DNA from: an uncultured Saccharospirillaceae bacterium
GTDB lineage: Bacteria; Pseudomonadota; Gammaproteobacteria; Pseudomonadales; Oceanobacteraceae
Length of the DNA: 64,000 bases
Reading direction: 5' to 3'
Assembly: GCA_947503895.1 (NCBI GenBank)
Contig: CANNFT010000012.1
Span: 62,001 to 126,000, forward strand
Under the pieces are notes generated by a model, which saw nothing but the letters and a program-made list of their open reading frames with translations, was not told the origin of the DNA and searched no databases. Positions within the stretch are counted from its first letter, which is position 1. The number at the start of each line of letters is the position of its first letter. Of this stretch, positions 37,164 through 44,527 are shown one piece after another. The translations under genes and the position numbers were made by a program.

Positions 37164-37802
37164 TTAAATATTATCGGCTTGCCAAGGGCAGAAACAGCCT
37201 TGTCCCAGTACATTAAAAAATGGATGAGCCCTTTTATTTTGTAAGGCTATTATTTGTCTTTCAATGATGCTGGTACTGGCTTGAGTGCAGAAAGCCCCAT
37301 AGCCTAAAGGTCCGAAATATTGAACCTGACCTTCGACATCTTCCAGAAATATCGCCGGGCTCTGAGGCCAAGTTTCCATCAGGTTCTCATTTAAGGTAAC
37401 GATGCGAGTATCCGGGTTAAGCGATTGAAGCGAGTCCACTTGACCAGAAAACCGCTCTGGAATGACAGTAAGGTGCTCGATCTTTAATTCCGCACTTTTG
37501 GATATCGTGTCTGTGGCATGCGTTCTCGCAAACCGATTACATAAACAATCGGGTCGCCAAAACTGGACCACACGAATAGGCGTTTTTTTTGCGGGGATCA
37601 GGGACGTGAACCTGTCATACCAAGCTTGGGTAGTGACATTTGACAATAATGATTCACTGTTCTGAGGCGTAATGAAGCTGCTGACATATTGCTGTTGGAA
37701 CCACAAAGAAGCAGCCATCAATAGAATTAACCAAGCACCTAAACCCAGCATGATCCACTTAGAAAGGCGCTTAGAAGGCTCGAGTTTTGTCGCTTCCGTC
37801 AT
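37164..37802 (-). CDS. Membrane-anchored thioredoxin-fold-like protein with CxC motifs
   Basis: A 212-aa protein with one membrane helix at about residues 17-37 and a periplasmic domain. RVVQFWRPDCLCNRFA at about 77-92 looks like the first strand and active-site helix of a thioredoxin fold, with C-L-C instead of CxxC; a second C-F-C occurs at the C-terminus (GQGCFCPW). PAIFLEDVEGQVQYFGPLGYGAFC fits the strand pair after the cis-Pro position. It may match the uncharacterised DUF6436 group, but I cannot confirm this. Redox or metal handling is inferred. Confidence 0.55.
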   Translation of the reverse strand: MTEATKLEPSKRLSKWIMLGLGAWLILLMAASLWFQQQYVSSFITPQNSESLLSNVTTQAWYDRFTSLIPAKKTPIRVVQFWRPDCLCNRFARTHATDTISKSAELKIEHLTVIPERFSGQVDSLQSLNPDTRIVTLNENLMETWPQSPAIFLEDVEGQVQYFGPLGYGAFCTQASTSIIERQIIALQNKRAHPFFNVLGQGCFCPWQADNI

Positions 37803-37846
37803 GGTGTGCTGGGTCTATTGAATCACGAATGAATGCAAATTCACGA

Positions 37847-38704
37847 CTATTGATCGTGAAATTGCTCGCAGGCGTATAGTGTATTTTCCATCAGCGTTGC
37901 GACCGTCATAGGGCCGACGCCACCCGGTACAGGCGTGATAAAACTCGCGCGCTCAGCGGCCACATCGAAATCAAGGTCGCCGACCAACTTGCCACTGTCC
38001 AAGCGGTTCATGGCGACATCTACGACCACCGCGCCAGGTTTAATCCACTCACTGTTCACGATACCGCGTTTACCCACCGCCACGACGAGAAGGTCTGCTT
38101 GCTCGACATGGTGACGAAGGTTTTGCGTAAAGCGATGGCATACAGTGACGGTACTGCCCGCCAGCAGCAGCTCCAATGACATTGGGCGACCAACAATATT
38201 CGAGGCACCAACGACGACTGCGTGCATGCCTTTCACATTAATGTTGCTGGCTTCCAGTAACGTCATAATACCGGCTGGCGTACATGGGCGCAGAGTGGGC
38301 ATGCGCTGAGTTAGACGGCCGACATTGTATGGATGAAAGCCATCGACGTCCTTGTGAGGGTGGATACGTTCCAGAATCTGAGTGGCATCCATATGCGCAG
38401 GAAGAGGCAACTGAACGAGAATACCGTCAATGCGCTCATCGGTGTTTAGCTCGTCAATCAGGTCTAATAGCGTGCTTTCAGGGGTGTCTTCTGGAAGGTC
38501 ATGAGCGAATGACTGAATGCCGATGTCCTGGCAAGCTTTGCGCTTTTTGCCAACGTAAATTTGAGAAGCGGGGTCGCTGCCCACTTGCACCACGGCAAGA
38601 CCCGGAGCGCGTTTGCCTGCGTCTAATCGGACTCGGATGCTCTTGGCGACCTTTTCACGGATCGAAGCGCTGACTGCGTTCCCATCTATACGTTGTGCCG
38701 ACAT
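37847..38704 (-). CDS. folD: Methylenetetrahydrofolate dehydrogenase / cyclohydrolase
   Basis: Bifunctional enzyme interconverting 5,10-methylene-THF and 10-formyl-THF. 285 aa, normal. YVGKKRKACQDIGI at about 51-64 contains the catalytic Tyr and Lys; DGILVQLPLPAHMD and the NADP site GASNIVGRPMSLELL follow; FITPVPGGVGPMT is the C-terminal signature. AAGGA precedes the ATG. Monocistronic, directly upstream of the tRNA locus but on the other strand. Confidence 0.97.
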   Translation of the reverse strand: MSAQRIDGNAVSASIREKVAKSIRVRLDAGKRAPGLAVVQVGSDPASQIYVGKKRKACQDIGIQSFAHDLPEDTPESTLLDLIDELNTDERIDGILVQLPLPAHMDATQILERIHPHKDVDGFHPYNVGRLTQRMPTLRPCTPAGIMTLLEASNINVKGMHAVVVGASNIVGRPMSLELLLAGSTVTVCHRFTQNLRHHVEQADLLVVAVGKRGIVNSEWIKPGAVVVDVAMNRLDSGKLVGDLDFDVAAERASFITPVPGGVGPMTVATLMENTLYACEQFHDQ

Positions 38705-39038
38705 AAGATTCCTTCATTCTATCGTTAGAAATTTTGCGCGCGATTTTCTCATGGTTCACGCATAACTAAAAGGATACGAATGGAATTAGCTGTTGTTAAA
38801 TAAAGGCGGTGGATATGAAGCTATATAATATGGATGAAGTACCACATAAAGCGCCATCGAGCTGCTAGGGTAGAAAGCGATCAAATCACCGAACTTCTTG
38901 TTTTATTTAAAAAAAATCAAAAAAGAGGTTGACGAAAACAAGGCTCGACCGTAATATGCGCCCCACTTGCTGAGAGCACAACTCAACAAGGCCAGTTTAA
39001 CGACTGGTTGCCTCCGACAAAACAGTCGACAGGGTGAA
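38705..39038. other. folD / tRNA locus intergenic region
   Basis: This 334-bp gap between divergent transcripts contains the folD promoter region on the left, a long A/T-rich tract at about 38900-38925 that could act as an UP element, and the tRNA promoter at 38929-38957. The rest (38958-39038) is leader RNA of the tRNA transcript. Confidence 0.5.
38929..38957 (+). promoter_or_regulatory. Sigma-70 promoter of the tRNA operon
   Basis: TTGACG (38929-38934), a 17-nt spacer, TAATAT (38952-38957). A GC-rich discriminator (GCGCCCC) follows at once, typical of stringently controlled stable-RNA promoters, and an A-tract lies just upstream. Confidence 0.85.
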
Positions 39039-39115
39039 GCGCCCGTAGCTCAATCGGATAGAGCATCGGCCTTCTAAGCCGAGGGTTACAGGTTCGATTC
39101 CTGTCGGGCGCGCCA
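39039..39115 (+). tRNA. tRNA-Arg(TCT)
   Basis: 77 nt including encoded CCA. Acceptor stem GCGCCCG / CGGGCGC; anticodon loop CTTCTAA between TCGGC and GCCGA gives anticodon TCT; TTCGATT T-loop present. First gene of the operon. Confidence 0.97.
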
Positions 39116-39157
39116 TACTTGACCTACCATGTTAAGTGTGTAAAAAGTGCAAATAGT

Positions 39158-39234
39158 GGTGACCGTAGCTCAGTTGGTAGAGCGCAGGATTGTGATTCCT
39201 GTGGTCGAGGGTTCGATCCCCTTCGGTCACCCCA
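39158..39234 (+). tRNA. tRNA-His(GTG)
   Basis: 77 nt including the G at -1 and encoded CCA. Acceptor GTGACCG / CGGTCAC, with G-1 facing C73, the histidine identity pair. Loop TTGTGAT between CAGGA and TCCTG gives anticodon GTG. Confidence 0.97.
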
Positions 39235-39237
39235 CTT

Positions 39238-39322
39238 GCGGAAGTGGTGAAATTGGTATACACGCTGGATTTAGGTTCCAGTGCCTCACGGCGTGAGAGT
39301 TCGAGTCTCTCCTTCCGCACCA
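39238..39322 (+). tRNA. tRNA-Leu(TAG), copy 1
   Basis: 85-nt class II tRNA with long variable arm (TGCCTCACGGCGTGAGA). Acceptor GCGGAAG / CTTCCGC, discriminator A, encoded CCA. Loop TTTAGGT between CTGGA and TCCAG gives anticodon TAG. It starts three nt after tRNA-His. Confidence 0.97.
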
Positions 39323-39356
39323 AAATTTAGATTAAGCGTTTTCAAAACGAGTAATC

Positions 39357-39392
39357 AAAAAAGCGTATTTCATATTGAATTGCGCTTTTTTT
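39357..39392 (+). terminator. Terminator after tRNA-Leu copy 1
   Basis: AAAAAAGCG (39357-39365) pairs with CGCTTTTTT (39383-39391), with an inner TTTCA/TGAAT stem. It can end the operon before the second tRNA-Leu. Its tail (GCGCTTTTTTATGCCT) recurs in the repeats downstream. Confidence 0.8.
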
Positions 39393-39445
39393 ATGCCTGA
39401 ATGAGATGATTCAGCATAAAGAAAAAGGCTCAAGCGAGCTGCCCT

Positions 39446-39530
39446 GCGGAAGTGGTGAAATTGGTATACACGCTGGATTTAGGTTCCAGTGCCTCACGGC
39501 GTGAGAGTTCGAGTCTCTCCTTCCGCACCA
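39446..39530 (+). tRNA. tRNA-Leu(TAG), copy 2
   Basis: Identical over its 85 nt to the tRNA-Leu at 39238, with encoded CCA. The 123-nt spacer carries a terminator, so this copy relies on readthrough or its own promoter; none is obvious. Its 3' end plus the following hairpin is the source of the degraded repeats downstream. Confidence 0.96.
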
Positions 39531-39540
39531 ATTACATAAG

Positions 39541-39571
39541 AAAGCGCACCCTGAAAAGGTTGCGCTTTTTT
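39541..39571 (+). terminator. Terminator after tRNA-Leu copy 2 (repeat member 1)
   Basis: AAAGCGCA (39541-39548) pairs with TGCGCTTT (39561-39568), with an inner CC/GG pair and loop TGAAAA, then T residues. Three further copies of this hairpin occur at 39678, 39823 and 39968. Confidence 0.88.
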
Positions 39572-39596
39572 GTGCGTGTTAATAAAAAATAGGGCG

Positions 39597-39710
39597 TAGT
39601 TGAAAATACTCTCAGGCCGCACAGCGTGAGCCTGATAGAGGTTCCATTGTCTCTCAATACCGCACCAATTACATAAGAAAGCGCACCCTGAAAAGGTTGC
39701 GCTTTTTTTA
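39597..39710. pseudogene. Decayed tRNA-Leu tail with terminator (repeat member 2)
   Basis: The stretch ending at 39667 keeps GCGTGAG and GGTTCCA pieces and TCTCTC...ACCGCACCA of tRNA-Leu, but lacks a pairable acceptor stem and anticodon arm. It is followed by ATTACATAAG and a hairpin (39678-39709) identical to that after the real gene. It cannot fold as a tRNA. Confidence 0.7.
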
Positions 39711-40033
39711 TGCCTCAAATATTTGTTTAATTAAGATTGAGTGCCTGTGAGAAACTCACACGCCGTGCGGCGTGAGCCTAAAAGTAGCCCTAGGTCTCTC
39801 AATACCGCACCAATTACATAAGAAAGCGCATCCTGAAAAGGTTGCGCTTTTTTTATGCCTCAAATATTTGTTTAATTAAGATTGAGTGCCTGTGAGAAAC
39901 TCACACGCCGTGCGGCGTGAGCCTAAAAGTAGCCCTAGGTCTCTCAATACCGCACCCATTACATAAGAAAGCGCACCCTGAAAAGGTTGCGCTTTTTTTA
40001 TGCCTCAAATATTTGTTTAATTAAGATTGAGCG
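39711..40033. repeat. 145-bp tandem repeat of tRNA-Leu tail plus terminator
   Basis: Two full 145-bp units (39711-39855 and 39856-40000) and the first ~33 nt of a third. Each unit holds an AT-rich head, AGTGCCT and GGCGTGAG pieces, TCTCTCAATACCGCACC, ATTACATAAG, and a hairpin with T-run (39823-39854 and 39968-39999). The units are almost identical, differing by single bases such as GCGCATCC/GCGCACCC and CCAATT/CCCATT. The shared pieces and the CCA end show descent from the tRNA-Leu 3' region. Confidence 0.88.
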
Positions 40034-40049
40034 CCCTACTAACCCAAGA

Positions 40050-40106
40050 AAACAGATGCAGGAGGGAATTCCATTTCGATTGACGGACTATTTTGAGCTA
40101 GTCTAG
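40050..40106 (+). pseudogene. Fragment of a RAYT-type transposase gene
   Basis: Plus-strand translation gives KQMQEGIPFRLTDYFELV then a stop, matching PDGLPFRLTDYLELVDWTG of the intact RAYT at 43165 (about residues 230-248). Neither side extends the match, so this is a short relic directly next to the tRNA-derived repeats. Confidence 0.75.
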
Positions 40107-40294
40107 CCAAGGGCTCATTGAGGTGGATACACCGCAAGCAGGCGTTTGGTTTATTACCGTACAAGGCTACACTGAATTTTAAAATATTTGGTTGGGTTCA
40201 GAGTGCTAAGAAACATATTAGTACGCCCTTACGATTTAGCATCGGGATAGTTGATTCTTTAATCGAATCCGCTATCCCAAATGTTAGTTTAGGC
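40107..40294. other. Intergenic stretch with a strong hairpin
   Basis: No supported gene. GGGATAG (40244-40250) with GATTC (40253-40257) pairs with GAATC (40265-40269) and CTATCCC (40272-40278) in a long stem just beyond the stop of the minus-strand dehalogenase. It lacks a T-run but is placed like a transcript-end structure. Confidence 0.45.
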
Positions 40295-41275
40295 TTACTT
40301 TAGTTTTACTAGCCAGTTCATAAGTCCTTTACCAATTTCATCCGAATAGGTTTCTTGCATAAAATGCCCGCCAAGTCCAAGTAAAATAGTGTCTAGATTT
40401 TTTGAGTTTTCTTTCAGGTACTTAACCGTTGCCTCACTCACTAGTACACCCGGTGTAACATAAAATAGTAGCTTTGGAATATCCGTTTCTAAAATCCAGG
40501 TATTATTTTTTAACCCAATTTCATGAACATTATCCGGAGAACCATTAATCGGAATCTCACGCAACCATTGTAATAACGGTTGGCGGCTCTGTTCTGTAGG
40601 ATAGTAACTATTATACTGAGCAATTACTTGTTCACTCATTGGGCCTTGCGGAGAGTCATTTTTCAAGAACTGATCAATTAAAATATTCTGTTTCAATATC
40701 AATGTTTCGCCCACTCCTGGAGTGCGAACGTTTTTCAAAAACTCGGCAGATGGTCCCATAGCTTCCAGTGAAGAAATCGGATAGTAGGGCGGTAGAGTCG
40801 CTTCCATAAAGGCAATTGCCGTAACTCTATTGGGCCGAGTTCGAGCATAATGAAACCCCAATGCAGACCCCCAGTCGTGGATAACCAACACTGCATTTTT
40901 TAAATCGAGCGAATCCAAAAATGCGTGCAGAAATTTTGCTTGATTATCGTAGTTATACTGAATATTCGGCTTGCTGCTATTGCCCATGCCGATTAAATCT
41001 GGAGCAATAGCGCGATAGTCCTTAGAGACATATGGAATGATATTTCGCCATAAGTATGAAGAGGTAGGATTTCCGTGTAAGAAAACGACAGGGCGTCCTT
41101 GGCCTTCATCAATGTAGGCAATTTCTTGACCCAGTATGGATTTTCGTTTCTGCTTTAACGGGGTTTCATCCGCATTGGTTGTATTAATGAAGGCCACAAA
41201 CATGAGTGTGCTAGCAATCAGATATTTCAATAAAGCCGAGAAAGTTATTTTTTCAGATATCACATTATTCACCAT
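40295..41275 (-). CDS. Haloalkane dehalogenase, HLD-II-like, with signal peptide
   Basis: A 326-aa alpha/beta hydrolase. The first ~35 residues (basic start, hydrophobic FSALLKYLIASTLMFVAF, then NTTNADE) look like a signal peptide, so the enzyme should be exported. HGNPTSSYLWRNIIP starts at H67 with N69; D134-W135 in HDWGSALGF are the nucleophile and halide-binding Trp. Asn plus Trp is the HLD-II (DhaA/LinB) pattern. The base is in GLGGHFMQET. It follows an azoreductase gene on the same strand (30 nt) and differs clearly from the HLD-I gene at 33032. Its AT-rich composition contrasts with the core genes. Confidence 0.85.
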   Translation of the reverse strand: MVNNVISEKITFSALLKYLIASTLMFVAFINTTNADETPLKQKRKSILGQEIAYIDEGQGRPVVFLHGNPTSSYLWRNIIPYVSKDYRAIAPDLIGMGNSSKPNIQYNYDNQAKFLHAFLDSLDLKNAVLVIHDWGSALGFHYARTRPNRVTAIAFMEATLPPYYPISSLEAMGPSAEFLKNVRTPGVGETLILKQNILIDQFLKNDSPQGPMSEQVIAQYNSYYPTEQSRQPLLQWLREIPINGSPDNVHEIGLKNNTWILETDIPKLLFYVTPGVLVSEATVKYLKENSKNLDTILLGLGGHFMQETYSDEIGKGLMNWLVKLK

Positions 41276-41305
41276 TAAATTTATGTAAATTAAAGAAGCC
41301 GAAAA

Positions 41306-41929
41306 CTAAAGTGCTAATTCAACCAATTGAGTTAGTTTTTGCTTAGCTGTGAGCTTTGCTTGATTTGCTATATCGGGTCCAAAGCCCATCCCTTGAACAG
41401 GAACCACAGAAACATCTTCAATTCCAATAAAATTCAAAACGTGTTTTAAATAAGGCGTTTGGAAATCCTTGTGTTTTTCACTGTCTTGCTGAAAATCACC
41501 GCCGGCACTGCTGATGATCAAAGCTTGTTTGCCTTTTAGCAATCCTTCGGGGCCATATGAATGATATTGAAAGGTCACACCCACACGGCAAATTTGATCG
41601 ATGTAGGCTTTTAATAGTGCACTTACACTGAAGTTATGCATAGGAGAAGCAAATACAATAATATCTGCGGCCTTTAATTCAGCGATGTATTCATTTGAAT
41701 GTTTCAAAACGTATTTTTTTTCGTCATCGGCAGCGCCGTAAATCGCTTGGAAAATTTCAGAATTATATAAAGGTGGAGGCGTAGCGGCTAAGTCCCGAAC
41801 AATAATATTGTAATGTTCACTTTTATTGCCGAACTGAGCGGCTAAAAAATCTGCCATGTCATTAGAGACAGAATTTTCTGCGACTGGGCTGGATTTAATA
41901 ATTAATACATTTTTGGTTATAGCTGTCAT
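41306..41929 (-). CDS. FMN-dependent NADH-azoreductase family protein
   Basis: A 207-aa flavodoxin-fold quinone/azo reductase of the AzoR family. The FMN phosphate loop is IKSSPVAENSVSNDMADFL at the N-terminus; ASPMHNFSVSALLKAYIDQICRV is split around the flavin-contacting MxNF motif at about 99-102; ISSAGGDF is the third flavin segment. It reduces quinones, azo or nitro compounds with NADH. Probably cotranscribed with the downstream dehalogenase and controlled by the divergent LysR gene. Confidence 0.9.
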   Translation of the reverse strand: MTAITKNVLIIKSSPVAENSVSNDMADFLAAQFGNKSEHYNIIVRDLAATPPPLYNSEIFQAIYGAADDEKKYVLKHSNEYIAELKAADIIVFASPMHNFSVSALLKAYIDQICRVGVTFQYHSYGPEGLLKGKQALIISSAGGDFQQDSEKHKDFQTPYLKHVLNFIGIEDVSVVPVQGMGFGPDIANQAKLTAKQKLTQLVELAL

Positions 41930-42045
41930 GGGTTCACCTCAAATTAAGATTGCCCTTTCGGTTCAGCGGGGTCAGGGCTATGCAGTGGACAATAGGTCGG
42001 CGTAACTAATGACCTTTTGTGTTGAACTCATTATCTGCGAAAGCT

Positions 42046-42068
42046 ATATTGTTGATAATATGCAATAT
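42046..42068. promoter_or_regulatory. Candidate LysR box between azoreductase and LysR genes
   Basis: ATATTG (42046-42051), 11-nt spacer, CAATAT (42063-42068). Perfect 6-nt arms with the N11 spacing of LysR boxes, 30 nt before the LysR start in the divergent control region. Confidence 0.6.
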
Positions 42069-42097
42069 TAGAACTTCAGTGTTTTCATGAGGAAATT

Positions 42098-42985
42098 ATG
42101 GACATCAAGCTCATTCACTACTTTGTTGAAATCATTAAGCATGGGAGCTTCACCAAAGCAGCGGAATCCTTGAAAATTCCGAAATCGACTTTGAGCAAGG
42201 CGGTAACGAAGCTTGAGCGGGAGACAGGCACCAAGCTACTTGTGCGCTCTACACGTAAGCAGGCGCTTACTTCTGCGGGCCGGGAGTTCTACGAAACCTG
42301 TCTAGGCCCCATTCAAACAATTGAGGATGCGCAAAAAGCGCTTTATGGCCAAGATAGTATTATCTCCGGCACCGTAAAAATAACGGTTCCGGAAGACTTT
42401 GAGATATTCGTACTGTCATCCTGCATACAGTCTCTTTGTGAACAATATCCAGACCTGAAAATTATCATTAAAAGCACAAATGACGTGGTGGATCTGGTCG
42501 GTGAGGGATACGACTTTGCGGTGCGAATTGGCCCCCTTGAAGAAAGTAATTTAAAGGTTCGCACCATTGGCTACATCAAACTCGCGACCGTGGTATCAAA
42601 AGACTATTTCGAGCGAATTGAGCTAAACCGCCCGAGTGACCTGCTCAATGTACGATGTATCGGATTAATATCCAGTAAACCTCATCAAACATGGACACTG
42701 ACAAAAAACAAAAAAACCGAAGTTGTCAAAACACCGCTTACGGTAGAAACCAATCAAATCACGAGCGTTTATAAACTAACCCTATCTGGTGCAGGTGTTT
42801 CTGTATTGCCAACATTTTTATGTCAACAATCCATTGATTCAGGTGAACTGGTGCAAGTGTTAGAAGATTGGCAGTTTCAAAAAGTCCCTGTGTCGTTGAT
42901 TTCCCCTCTATCGACGATTAGCTCAGTTCGATTAAAAGTTGTAAGCGAGGAAATTATAACGGCTCTGAGAGCGTCGTTGAGTTGA
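42098..42985 (+). CDS. LysR family transcriptional regulator
   Basis: A 295-aa LysR-type regulator. Helix-turn-helix at about residues 15-38 (GSFTKAAESLKIPKSTLSKAVTKLE), effector domain from about 90. Ser/Thr-rich IPKSTLSKAV and the overall pattern match the AaeR/DmlR-type group. Divergent from the azoreductase-dehalogenase pair, so it is likely their regulator. Confidence 0.88.
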   Translation: MDIKLIHYFVEIIKHGSFTKAAESLKIPKSTLSKAVTKLERETGTKLLVRSTRKQALTSAGREFYETCLGPIQTIEDAQKALYGQDSIISGTVKITVPEDFEIFVLSSCIQSLCEQYPDLKIIIKSTNDVVDLVGEGYDFAVRIGPLEESNLKVRTIGYIKLATVVSKDYFERIELNRPSDLLNVRCIGLISSKPHQTWTLTKNKKTEVVKTPLTVETNQITSVYKLTLSGAGVSVLPTFLCQQSIDSGELVQVLEDWQFQKVPVSLISPLSTISSVRLKVVSEEIITALRASLS

Positions 42986-43063
42986 ATGGCGATAGTGCTG
43001 CTTTATATATTCGATACTTAAATTCATTAATGGCATTTAGATAATATGTTGTGCTAAAACTAC

Positions 43064-44401
43064 AAGGACACCCATCTTAGTAACCTAAGTAAATCGACTG
43101 ATTGAACTTGGTTTTCGTTTTGCTACAGTGCGCAATGAACTCAAAGCAAGCAAAGGAATGCATTGTGACCAAGCCCAGAAAGCAACTTGTCAGTTTAGAG
43201 GCAACTCCCTATTATCACTGCATATCTCGCTGTGTCCGTCGCGCTTTCCTATGTGGTCACGACAAACAGAGTGATACTAGTTACGAACACAGGCGTGCTT
43301 GGTTAGAAGAAGAATTGATTAAGCAAGCTCAAATATTTGCGCTTGACATTGCTGCTTACGCCATCATGTCAAACCACTATCACGTGGTGCTGCATATCAA
43401 TGCAAAGCAAGCAAAAGACTGGACTGATGAAGAAGTCATTAATCGATGGCACATGCTTTATCAAGGAAATCAATTCAGTCAGCGCTATCGTCGTGGAGAT
43501 GCCTTATCCAACGCAGAACAAGCAAAGCTCAGTGAATATGTCGAGTTGTGGCGAGAGCGTTTGCACAGCATTAGCTGGTTTATGCGTCGCTTAAATGAAA
43601 CCATTGCTCGGCAAGCGAATATCGAAGATCAATGTACGGGGCGATTTTGGGAAGGGCGTTTTAAATCACAAGCACTTCTCGATGAAAAAGCCTTAGCAGC
43701 CTGCATGGTTTACGTCGATTTAAATCCCATTCGAGCCAATTTAGCCAAAACTCCAGAAACATCAGATCACACTTCCGTAAAGCATCGCTCTAAAAAAGCG
43801 AAAACCGCACAAACCCCCAATCATCCTAAACAGCAAGCGAAAGCACTGATGCCTTTTGTCGGTAACCCTCGACAACCCAAGCCGGATGGCCTGCCATTTC
43901 GTTTAACCGACTACCTTGAACTCGTCGACTGGACGGGCCGTATCATTCGAAAAGACAAGCGCGGAGCCATACAAAAAACAATCCCACTTGTTTTAGATCA
44001 ATTGGGTATCAGTGTCGACAACTGGATGGCAATGGCGAATGAATTTGAAAAAACGTTTAAAGGCTTTGTCGGCAGCAGTGAATCATTAACCAAGAATATA
44101 GAATACTTCAATTTAGAGCGGCGAGTAGGCCTGAGTTCATGTAACCGGTATTTGTAGTATTGGTACTTCCAAAACTCATTAGGCGAAATGACAACTCCTT
44201 TGCTTAATCAACGAACCACTGGTGCAGACGATGTTTATTAATTGATTGTATTAGCCAACAACCTGAATCGATAGAAAAAATCATCAACCTTGCAGTTGTC
44301 ACCTCAAAAACATAAGAAAAATCCAACCTATAATGAAAGTTCACATTTAGTTACTGCATCTTATTCTGTACAATATAATGAAATATTAGGGTGAGTGTCC
44401 T
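43064..44401. mobile_element. RAYT element bounded by inverted GGACAC motifs
   Basis: AAGGACACCCA (43064-43074) upstream and TGAGTGTCCT (44392-44401) downstream are imperfect inverted copies flanking the RAYT gene, about 1.34 kb in all. No target-site duplication could be identified by eye, so the exact ends are tentative. Confidence 0.5.
43165..44157 (+). CDS. REP-associated tyrosine transposase (RAYT, Y1_Tnp)
   Basis: A 330-aa single-strand DNA transposase of the IS200/IS605-related RAYT group. The GTG at 43165 with AAGGA 7 nt upstream is chosen over the longer frame from 43102. YYHCISRCVRRAFLCG at 16-31 is the typical start; the metal-binding HUH-type motif is H71-Y-H73 in SNHYHVV; RFWEGRFKSQALLD and MVYVDLNPIRA (candidate catalytic Tyr) follow. 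A ~120-residue C-terminal extension contains PFRLTDYLELVDWTG. RAYTs are usually single copy and act on REP-like palindromes. A relic of a related gene lies at 40050. Confidence 0.9.
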   Translation: MTKPRKQLVSLEATPYYHCISRCVRRAFLCGHDKQSDTSYEHRRAWLEEELIKQAQIFALDIAAYAIMSNHYHVVLHINAKQAKDWTDEEVINRWHMLYQGNQFSQRYRRGDALSNAEQAKLSEYVELWRERLHSISWFMRRLNETIARQANIEDQCTGRFWEGRFKSQALLDEKALAACMVYVDLNPIRANLAKTPETSDHTSVKHRSKKAKTAQTPNHPKQQAKALMPFVGNPRQPKPDGLPFRLTDYLELVDWTGRIIRKDKRGAIQKTIPLVLDQLGISVDNWMAMANEFEKTFKGFVGSSESLTKNIEYFNLERRVGLSSCNRYL

Positions 44402-44527
44402 CGATATCCGAACATTTTATGGGCTTCCTGAAGAATAGATACTACTAACAAAACAATTAAATACGCTCTTTTCAGTCGCCCGACTCACTTCGTTCGCGGC
44501 TTATTGTGGGCGCTAAGTTTCAAAAAT
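44158..44527. other. RAYT downstream flank leading into the first attC-like site
   Basis: 370 bp without a gene. It contains the downstream GGACAC-type motif (44392-44401) and an attC-like site (44443-44518). The remainder is AT-rich, with no coding signal. Confidence 0.45.
44443..44518 (+). repeat. attC-like site 1
   Basis: Left inverse core CTAAC (44445-44449), left arm CAATTAA, right arm TTATTG (44501-44506) which pairs except for one unpaired T, right core GCTAAGT (44512-44518), one base off the GTTRRRY consensus. Size (~76 bp) and the one-base bulge match integron attC sites. Confidence 0.55.

Noticed and set aside
39132..39323. 63-codon minus-strand frame (RKERLELSRREALEPKSS...)
   Set aside because: It is the reverse complement of tRNA-Leu and tRNA-His; this type of peptide is a known false product of tRNA genes.
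39494..39718. 74-codon minus-strand frame ending GAEGETRTLTP
   Set aside because: It reads through the tRNA-Leu 3' end and the terminator repeats; the tail is a known false tRNA-derived peptide.
40118..40303. 61-codon plus-strand frame
   Set aside because: TTG start without ribosome site, overlaps a strong hairpin and the end of the opposite gene; no similarity recognised.
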